64,000 bases of DNA from Tubulanus polymorphus (Eukaryota > Nemertea > Palaeonemertea > Tubulaniformes > Tubulanidae): NCBI RefSeq assembly GCF_964204645.1, contig NC_134035.1:6884501-6948500 (forward strand). The letters run 5' to 3'. The notes beneath the pieces were generated by a model. That model saw only the letters and a program-made list of their open reading frames with translations. It ran no database searches and was not told the DNA's origin. A program made the translations under genes and the position numbers. Numbering within the stretch: position 1 is the stretch's first letter; each line of letters starts with the position of its first letter. Shown piece by piece: positions 56,625-64,000 of this stretch.

Positions 56625-58640
56625 TACCTCGTCGACATAACAGCTTTTCTCCGCCATATCTCTTCGGCCTTTGCTTTTCGAAAATACGAATCTGCTGCTT
56701 ATAAAGCTCACGAATCCAAAGAAAACGTCATATTTCTTCAAAAATATCTCCAAGAACAGGTTATTCCTAAATCTCTGAATTGGTTGAATAAATTCAAATC
56801 AGATCAACCATTTTCCAATGAAGCAGCATCTCATCTAAGACATTGCATTTTGGAAGCAAAAGACACTACCAACTCCAATTTCTATAAAATGCGTCAAGCA
56901 GAACGTTTTCTCAGACACCATATACCTGATGGTTTCCTTTGGCACTCTCTTCATTCGGGCATCAAGAATCTTTGCGCGGTACATCGTCTAAAGAAAAATT
57001 CGCATTTCTCTTCCATTCTATATAAATGAATCGACAACAGCCCTTGGACCAAATTTTGCGCTACTGATAATGTTGTCAATCTATCTTCGGCTAAATTAAC
57101 CAAAACACAAATTCAAGTTCTCGGTTTAGGATCAAATTTCTCTCTCCCGCATAGAAAACAACACATTTTGGATTTCGTTGAACGTATGGAAAGATCTCCT
57201 CCGGCTAGTTTTCAATACAATTTTATATTCATGAATTTGGACACCATTTGGAATACCCTTCAAGGTCAATCTAATCAGTTCTTTCCTCGGAGATTTTCGA
57301 TTGCTCTCCAGGAACTGAAATCCATCAAAACCATCCGCATCTCCAAGGCTGATAAAGGCGGCAAAATTGTTATTCAAGATTTGATCAATTACAATTCTAA
57401 AATGATTGCTATTCTCGGTGATTCCAATTTCTACAAATCCATCAAAAACAACCCTTTGAAAAAGATGCAATCAGCTTTTAATTTAGGTTTAAAAAACATC
57501 TCCAAGAAATTTCCTGACCATTCGGACTTCATCTCCAAATTTAACTCTCGACTTCCAAATCTTCCTTATGCTTATGGTCTTCCAAAAATTCATAAACCCA
57601 ATTCACCGTTAAGACCGATCATTTCTAATATCAATTCTCCATCATATCGGCTCTCCAAATATCTGGCTAAAGTACTCTCCCCGGCTTTGGGTACTTTTTC
57701 TGATTCTCACATTCGTCACAATATGGATCTTTTAGACAAACTCAAAAATCTCAAACCTAATGGACAAAAATTTATATCTTTCGACGCTGTTTCCTTGTTC
57801 ACTAATATACCATTGGAACCAACTCTCAATTTCTTAAGAAGAAAACTCCCGGACTCCAATCTTCATCTCCCAATTCCTGTAGAATGTTTACTTGAACTTT
57901 TGGAACTCTGTACTACCAATTTATATTTCCAATTCCAAGACAAATTCTATGAACAAATTTTCGGTTTCGTTATGGGTAACCCATTATCCCCGATTTTGGC
58001 TAATCTTTTCCTTGAACACTTTGAATCCGAAATTCTCCCTAAGTACGCTGGCTCTAAACCTAACTTTTGGATTAGATATGTTGATGACATTCTGAGCTTA
58101 GTTTCTGATAATTTTGATCTTACCTCTTTCATCGACTTCATCAACTCCCAATATCCATCTTTGAAATTCACTTTTGAATAGGAACAAAATGACCAAATTC
58201 CGTTTTTAGATGTTCTAATTCACAATAAATTTTCTCATTTGATTTTCTCAGTCTACCGTAAACCTATCAACGCCGAGGCATACCTTCACTTCTTTTCGTT
58301 TACTGCCAAATCAATCAAAATCGGTCTCGCTCAAGGCCTCTTTCTCCGTGCACTGCAGATCTGCGATGAAACCTTCCTTTCGGCTGAATTTGACCATATA
58401 TCCAACTCTCTTAGAAAATTGGCTTTCCCTGATCACATTTTGAAAATTGCTATTTCTAAGGCTAAACGTACTTTCTTCAATTCTAAACCTCCAGAAAATA
58501 AAAAACACATTTCAGAGTTCATTGTAGTTCCGTATGTACCTGTTTTGGAAAGGTTTCGTCACTCTCTCCCTTTATTGGATAAACAAATCATTTTCACGTA
58601 TGAAAACAAAATTAGTAAGACTTTGGTTAAAACAATCAAT
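56625..58640 (+). pseudogene. Penelope-like reverse transcriptase, two in-frame stops
   Basis: One frame runs throughout with TGA at 57027-57029 and TAG at 58179-58181. N-terminal extension with VVNLSSAKLTKTQIQVLGLG, then ISKADKGGKIVI (the DKGG motif, 57331-57366), LPYAYGLPKIHKP and LRPIISNINSPSY, KFISFDAVSLFTNIP (motif A, 57770-57815), FGFVMGNPLSPILANL (motif B), WIRYVDDILSLV (motif C YVDD, 58069-58104) and FLDVLI with VYRKP (motifs D/E). Catalytic Asp residues are kept. Penelope RTs are related to telomerase RTs. Confidence 0.88.
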
Positions 58641-58648
58641 CTAAACCT

Positions 58649-58990
58649 TTGGACTGCGAAGTTTACAAAATTCCTTGTTTTGGCTGTGATAAAGTTTACT
58701 TTGGAGAAACTGGTCGTGATTTAAAAACTCGAATTTCGGAACACAAAAAGGATATAATAAATCAAAAACCGGCTAGTGGCGTAGCCAATCACGTTTGGAA
58801 CACTGGTCATCGTTTTAATTTTGATAAAGCCGAAATTATTTATACTTCCAGCAATTACACTAAACGCCACATAGTTGAGTCTGCCCTAATTACTCGTCAC
58901 TCAGATATTAGTACCAATTTAAATAATGGCTTTTCTCCGCATAATTCCCTTCTTTCTAAGTATATTACTTCATGCCTTGCCAAACACTAA
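58649..58990 (+). pseudogene. Penelope GIY-YIG endonuclease
   Basis: 113 residues, linked to the RT by a single frameshift near 58640. VYKIPCFGCDKVYFGETGRD contains the GIY-YIG pair (here VYKI and VYFG), with LKTRISEHKKDI (Arg in the helix) and VANHVWNTGHRFNFDKAEII and a Glu in HIVESALI. CxxC after the first strand is typical of Penelope endonucleases. The frame ends TAA at 58988-58990. Confidence 0.87.
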
Positions 58991-59070
58991 TTATTTACTC
59001 ACTCACCAATTTACTCAATTAACCTGTCCTCCTCTGTATATATACCCCTGTTTTAAGTCTATTTCTCACA

Positions 59071-59110
59071 CCTGACGATGATCTCTAGGGTGAAATCGAA
59101 ACGTCGTGTC
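59071..59110 (+). ncRNA. hammerhead-ribozyme-like motif at the Penelope 3' end
   Basis: Contains CTGACGA (core CUGANGA), a potential short stem and loop, then GAAACGTC (core GAAA plus start of stem III) over 40 bases. Penelope-like elements are known to carry minimal hammerhead motifs in their terminal repeats. The stem II pairing is weak (GAT/ATC), so activity is doubtful. Confidence 0.5.
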
Positions 59111-59160
59111 TTTTAAATATTTTAGATTTAATAAATAAATTCTTGTTTTTAAATTCTTTT

Positions 59161-60540
59161 AATCTGTAAATAGTGGGATTTTATCTTATTTCTCTTCGGC
59201 CTGTTTAATTTAGGCCTACCATTCCCCGGTACACTAAAGATTTATCTTAGTAAATACACGGTTAATTCGGTAAAGAAAAATAGGTAATGTTAAACTAACT
59301 CCTTGAAACCCGCAGCCAAATCACTGGTAGTAATAAATTAATTTGTACTCGATTTGATTCTCATGATGAGGAGAAACTCGCAGCTCATCCCCGGAACGTC
59401 GATGTAGTAACACACGTCGATTCGTCGATGTTTACAGCTCGACAGTGCTTTTAAAATCTAAAGTAGTAAATTTCCAGTGTATCGGTAATATGATTTGATG
59501 AGGAAAATGGGCTATTGTTAAAATCACTGTTTGAAGACCGCGACTGAATGGCAATAAAATAGTTCATTTATACTTGAATTGATAATCGAAGTGACAGTCG
59601 GCCTGCGGGTTGATTTCGGGATGACGACTCGAAAAACATGTCGCCCCATTGAATGGGGCTAAATTTTCGATGTTTACAGACCGACAGCGCTTTTGTAACA
59701 ATGATTCGTGAAAAAACACGCGGGCTATTTGTAGATCTCAGTGAGCTGAACGATATTATATGGATTGTATATGAAACAGCGGTAAGGTAACAAAGCCTAT
59801 GTTCTTTTGGTAAAAATAGTGTGGAAGAAAATAATAATAATAATAATCACGCGGATATCAATAGGGTTTTCTGTGATGTAACAGAAAACCCTAAATATTA
59901 AAATGAAATAACTTTAACTGCTTGTAGTTTCTATTTCATTTTAATATTTTTCTAATTGATTTCTTATTGAATCTTTTTAAACAATAGAATGACTAGAAAT
60001 CAAATCCATTTAAAAAGAAGTTAAATAACTTTAACTGTTAGTATCACTCTTGTATCATTTGATTGTTTTTCTAATTGAATGAACTAACTAACTAATATCA
60101 CTCTTGTATTATTCTAGTGCCGCGTAAAGAATGACAATATCATATATGAATAAATTTTAAAAAGTTCTGAATTAATACTGAGACTTCAGTTTCAGAAATA
60201 AAGCATAATTTGTATTTAATGCCATTAATACGTATTTAATACCATTAATACCTCAACCCCTTTTTTAATTAACTTATATTTCAGCCAATATATTTTATAT
60301 TTTCAGCCAATTTGACAGTCTTATTCTTAATTTATCATTTAGTTTATGAATATACAATCTACTCAATTTAATACTTAAACACTTTAACAATCTAACGGAT
60401 TCATTGTAATACTCTTTTAATAATGATAAAAGTTAATATATGATTGAATATGATTTAAACTTTTCCAGTGTTGGAAATATAAAATATATTAGCTGAAAAT
60501 TTAAAATATTTGTTAAAAAATAGGAATATGATAGAATTTT
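59161..60540. other. AT-rich DNA without recognised genes
   Basis: Includes a perfect 12-bp stem with 6-base loop (AGGGTTTTCTGT / ACAGAAAACCCT, 59863-59892). From about 59.8 kb the sequence becomes extremely AT-rich like the polymerase block. No coding frame identified. Confidence 0.45.
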
Positions 60541-60845
60541 GAATTGTCTATGAGTGGACGAATTGGAAGAATGGACGTGTGTAGGAGGGTAACATATATA
60601 AATTATATATGTTTTTTATCTAAAAAACAGTAAGAGTTTGATTTTATACTATATTTAGATATTGTTTTAATAAAATATATATATATATTATATCTATACT
60701 CGTACTATTCTTCCAATTCGTATGTTTAAATGTAAAATATATATATTATTACACTCGTCCATTCGTCCACTCTTCCAATTCATCCACCCGTACCATTCGT
60801 ACCATTCTTCCAATTCATCCACTCTTACCATTCTTCCCATTATAA
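60541..60845. repeat. inverted simple repeats (GAATTGGAAGAATGG / CCATTCTTCCAATTC)
   Basis: Left 'gagtggacgaattggaagaa' (60549) and right units of 'ccattcttccaattcatcca' (60695-60830, several tandem copies) are inverse of each other around an A/T core with TATATA runs. Confidence 0.55.
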
Positions 60846-60892
60846 ATTATATAATATTTTTATAAAAAGATTATTCTTTTTTATTTTCAAAC

Positions 60893-61135
60893 CTAATTTG
60901 AATTATATAATTTATCATTAAGTTCATGAATATACCTGTGATTCCTTAATGATTTTTCATTTTGATACCTTTTATTACAGATTTTACAGCATTTAATATT
61001 ATTAATTCTATCTGAAATATAATTTATGTTTTCTTTTAATTCTGTATACCTAATTTTACAGTTATCAAAGAATTCTAATAACTGTTTTAATGAGTTAACT
61101 GAGAATGAAACTAAACCTGAAACCATAATAATCAA
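60893..61135 (-). CDS. small protein with a C2H2 zinc finger
   Basis: 80 codons from ATG 61135. A C2H2 finger CKICNKRYQNEKSLRNHRYI then H lies near residues 50-70; the N-terminal half is helical and Lys/Asn-rich. Base composition matches the Polinton-type block at 43-52 kb. Function unknown; perhaps a viral-type regulatory protein or a remnant. Confidence 0.4.
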   Translation of the reverse strand: MIIMVSGLVSFSVNSLKQLLEFFDNCKIRYTELKENINYISDRINNIKCCKICNKRYQNEKSLRNHRYIHELNDKLYNSN

Positions 61136-61590
61136 TTTAATGCGCTCTTGATTTTTGTATATAAGATGTAATATTTCTCATTCCTTACTTTCACTCATTT
61201 TTATAGTTCAAGTGTATTAGATAAATTAAATTAAAAGATGCTGTCTTAATCCTCTAAATAATTTACTAAATCAACTTTTTTATTCTTTCTATTTTTATTA
61301 TTCCATTTAATTTCTTTAATTTCTTGCTTAATTTCATATTTTCATTCATCAAATCTTTACTGATATTTTCATAGTAAAAGTAAAGCGCGGCTTATATTAA
61401 ACCTCTGGCAACTAAATAATGTTTCAAACCACTATTTCCAGTTGGAATAAAACCATCCATTTATTTAAGAAAAAAAATTAAAAAATTGAAAAATATTTAC
61501 TAGTTTTTGATTTAATATTTTATAACCATTTTTGAAATATTAAACTTTTATATGATTAAATCAAATAACAATTAAGCAGTTATTCATTAA

Positions 61591-62133
61591 CTAATTTCTC
61601 AATGTTATAACTATTATATATTTGAAACATACAGCTTGATCTTTTTTCAATATAGAATTATTATTCTTTCGATAATTGATATGTTTAATTGTTTGATAAT
61701 GTTTTGATTTATGTGATTTTAAATATTTACCCCCGCAATAACAATACACTTTTTTCATTAGGATTGAATTTTTTAAATTCATCATCTAAATTACATTGAA
61801 TTCCAATATTTGATGAATTTTCATTATACATAATTTGTTTATTATCAAAATTTAAATAATATAATTGTCTTTTTTCAATTCTTAAGTTAATCAAATCATT
61901 GTAATCTTTAGAAAGTATTAAATCACTATCTCTTTCATTGAAAGGAGTTTGAAGGATATTTATTATGTTTTCATCTAAAGTCCCTTTATAATTTAAAACT
62001 GTATTGAATATTTTAGGATTTTTGATTCCATTATCAAAAGTATCAATTAGTTCAGTAATTAAATATTTTTCATTTGATAATATTTGATTAATTATAGTAA
62101 TATTATCGATTTTATATTGTCTTGCATACACTT
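61591..62133 (-). pseudogene. AT-rich gene with C-terminal Cys/His motif, one frameshift
   Basis: The frame opens after a stop at 62134 and runs to 61727; a shift near 61755-61765 continues as KVYCYCGGKYLKSHKSKHYQ and TIKH in another frame down to 61591. The Cys-x-Cys-Gly-Gly ... His-x3-His-x5-His pattern resembles small zinc modules of large DNA viruses and the CxxC...TIKH part of the gene at 51.3-52.2 kb. No named function. It may belong to the same Polinton-type element as the polymerase, separated by later insertions. Confidence 0.45.
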
Positions 62134-62434
62134 AATTTGTTGCTGAAATATAATTTTTAATGTTTAACAGTGAAAATTAGTTATTGGTTTCATTGATTTC
62201 GATTTTGAATTTGGGTTCTTCTTCTTTCTTCATTTTTATAAATAAACATTTTTTAAAATAAATCTAACTCATTCAAATATATATACTCAATCTTAAAAAT
62301 ATAAATTATTTCAATCACACTTTACTCACACTTTTTATGTTTAAAAATCAAGAATCATATAAAAGCATATAAATATAAATATTCATGTTTTAAATATAAA
62401 TTAGTTACCACGCACTTTACTCACACTTTTTGGT

Positions 62435-63570
62435 TTACCTTTGGCAGCGATATGAAGTTGGCATTGAGCCAATTCATGTAAAATCGCGGTACGTTTTTTT
62501 ATGAGAACATTTGTTTCATTGGTTCTCGGCTTAAACGACGTATAATCGATGCGATTGAAGACATGGCGAACCTCCGTCGATGACATGGTCAACTGAGTTA
62601 AAATTCTACGAAAAACTGCTTTTGGCGGGAAAATTCTTAGCTCTCGCGTATAAAATTGCAATGACCTCGATTTGGAGGCGTTATCTCTACGAGCGAATGT
62701 GATTGGCTGTTTTGGGGATTTACGGGGAATTCCGACGCTACTAAAATAATTATGGGAAAGCCATAGTAGAATGGCGAATGTTTCATTGGACTAGATGCCG
62801 TATATGTGCGAATTTCAAATACTCATTGCTGTTGATAATGTAATTATTATCCGCCATAGGTATTGTTTCATTTTAATACCCGGTGATTGATTTGATTGAC
62901 ATTGAAGTGTAAGCGAACATTCACTAACACAAGGCCTCCACGTGCACGCGGAAATCATTAGATTAGACTGTTGCACACACAAACACGTGCGTTCAGTATA
63001 CACTACTATAGTGATACTGTAACGCTGCTTGCTGGCGCATTTGACATTTAATCAGCAGAAGATTAGCGCTGTGTTTTCTGTTTGATAGAATTTGTAATAA
63101 ATTGTTATTTCTTGTGACCTGAAAAAACTAAGCAGCAAACTATAGGTATAGGTCGAGGTCTGAATATTGTAGTGGTAAATTCCAGGATTTAAAACGATCT
63201 AATACGCCGATTTTACTGCACCGGTATTTTAGCTTCCGCGGCCATAGATTCAGCCACCCTATGATATGTGACATCATATGAATTTCATTTGAATATTTTT
63301 TCATATTATGAAAAATATTTCTTTGGAAATATAAAATAGTTTCCATGCCGCGCCTACCTGTACCCTACGAAATTTTTGATGTGGACCGTAAACAAATGAA
63401 TATCTTTGGTCCTTTGACTACAAAATAATCCTTTAAGAAAGATAGAATAGAATATTTAAACTTGTAGAACTATGAAGTCACGAATTAAAAAGATTTTTCA
63501 AGCAATGGCCTTACCCCAAACAATCTCTAGCTTTCAAGGTAAACCACACTTTGCCCATGGGGAATTTATT
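62435..63570 (+). mobile_element. family C element, second large copy
   Basis: 'ggtttacctttggcagcgat' to 'aaaccacactttgcccatgg' is colinear with the outer parts of 45126-48837 but without the nested elements. It is inserted in AT-rich DNA like the other copy. No coding frame; ORFs on the minus strand are shared between both copies only in part and break at indels. Confidence 0.7.
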
Positions 63571-63674
63571 ATGTTTAAAGATTGATTTTTTATTATTCGA
63601 AATCTATATTTGATCTTATTTATCTAGATTATTATGCTAACACTTTACTCTGACTTTTAATTTATGGAATTATT

Positions 63675-63829
63675 AGAGTAATAGGGAATATGGGGGTTCA
63701 GATTATAGGTTGAAGGGGCGAGTGAGTAAAAAATAAAAAATAAATTTGAGCGTGCGAGAATTTATTTTTATTTTTTATGAGCTAGACCCTTCGACCTTTG
63801 ATCTGAACCCCCATATTCCCTCTTACTCC
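63675..63829. repeat. fold-back hairpin (~70-bp arms)
   Basis: Left arm 'agggaatatgggggttcaga' is inverted at 'tctgaacccccatattccct' (63801-63820); arms continue through complementary 'aaaaaataaa' runs to an apex near 63750. Probably a small fold-back element. Confidence 0.7.
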
Positions 63830-63903
63830 TGCGCACTCATGAGGCGGTAGCAGCCGCTTACGCACTCAGCAGCACGATTCACTTTGTTATGTGCGCTAAT
63901 AAC

Positions 63904-64000
63904 TTATTGCGTAGCAACAGTTGGTGTCTACCCATATCAGTGTACCTACATTAATGACATTTTGACGGAGATTCCTCATTAACAGGGTTGTATCGCAGCA
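63904..64000 (+). repeat. dispersed repeat cut by the window end
   Basis: Nearly identical to 17339-17440 ('tattgcgtagcaacagt.ggt' and 'gacattttga.ggagattcct'). The repeat continues past the window. Confidence 0.7.

Larger units (their letters stand above)
56625..59160 (+). mobile_element. Penelope-like element with GIY-YIG endonuclease
   Basis: An RT frame (56625 to about 58640) and a GIY-YIG frame (58649-58990) are followed by a 3' region with a hammerhead-like motif and an A/T-rich tail. This domain order, RT then GIY-YIG, is diagnostic of endonuclease-positive Penelope elements. Only two stops and one frameshift separate it from an intact ORF, so it is one of the younger coding elements here. 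Exact borders, including any pLTR, were not found. Confidence 0.88.

Overview
The window is nuclear DNA from an animal, most likely a marine invertebrate. It carries a split GH35 beta-galactosidase-type gene on the + strand with consensus GT/AG splice sites, surrounded and interrupted by a dense, nested mix of transposable elements typical of aquatic metazoans (DIRS, Penelope-like, Ty3/Gypsy, BEL/Pao, LINE, MITEs, a Helentron/HINE-like family and Polinton-type viral DNA). I cannot name the species. Base composition is mosaic: the DIRS element at about 8.8-14.7 kb is GC-rich, most intron and repeat DNA is moderately AT-rich, and the Polinton-like blocks (43.1-45.1, 48.8-52.1 and 59.8-62.4 kb) are extremely AT-rich.

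Layout. 0-0.4 kb: 3' end of a Ty3/Gypsy element with a short LTR. 0.8-4.2 kb: TTCGAA-rich palindromic repeats, a HINE-like element and a LINE fragment. 4.2-36.9 kb: GH35 gene with seven well-supported exons and one doubtful last exon, in matching phase. Its introns hold a nearly complete but mutated DIRS retrotransposon (ITRs, internal complementary region, Gag, RT/RNase H, tyrosine recombinase), a LINE fragment, a CCCAGCTA-ended inverted-repeat element, a minus-strand Gypsy split by a decayed BEL/Pao copy with its 3' LTR, and a HINE-like copy holding a solo LTR with a 5-bp target duplication. 38.3-41.9 kb: a broken coiled-coil, transposase-like gene interrupted by an insertion that carries a Myb/SANT-like mini-ORF. 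43.1-52.2 kb: a Polinton/Maverick-type DNA polymerase B pseudogene, split by a nest of four element families, followed by a convergent zinc-finger gene. 52.2-56.3 kb: a LINE fragment, a fold-back repeat, and a 31-bp minisatellite split by a LINE scrap and a HINE-like copy. 56.6-59.2 kb: a Penelope-like element with RT, GIY-YIG endonuclease and a hammerhead-like 3' motif. 59.2-64 kb: AT-rich DNA with further zinc-finger ORFs, a second large copy of the element that split the polymerase, and a fold-back hairpin.

The most notable observation is an intein-like insertion (49914-50861) inside the Polinton-type polymerase, exactly within the catalytic YxD/TDS motif C. It starts with Ser and has a Ser-Val-Thr block A, a block B with an xDHSL core, two LAGLIDADG-type motifs, a block F-like segment and a C-terminal Asn followed by Thr +1 of the resumed polymerase. 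It has decayed (several frameshifts), but the architecture is clear. Inteins are rare in animal nuclear DNA, so a virus-like selfish element carrying its own homing protein element deserves follow-up.
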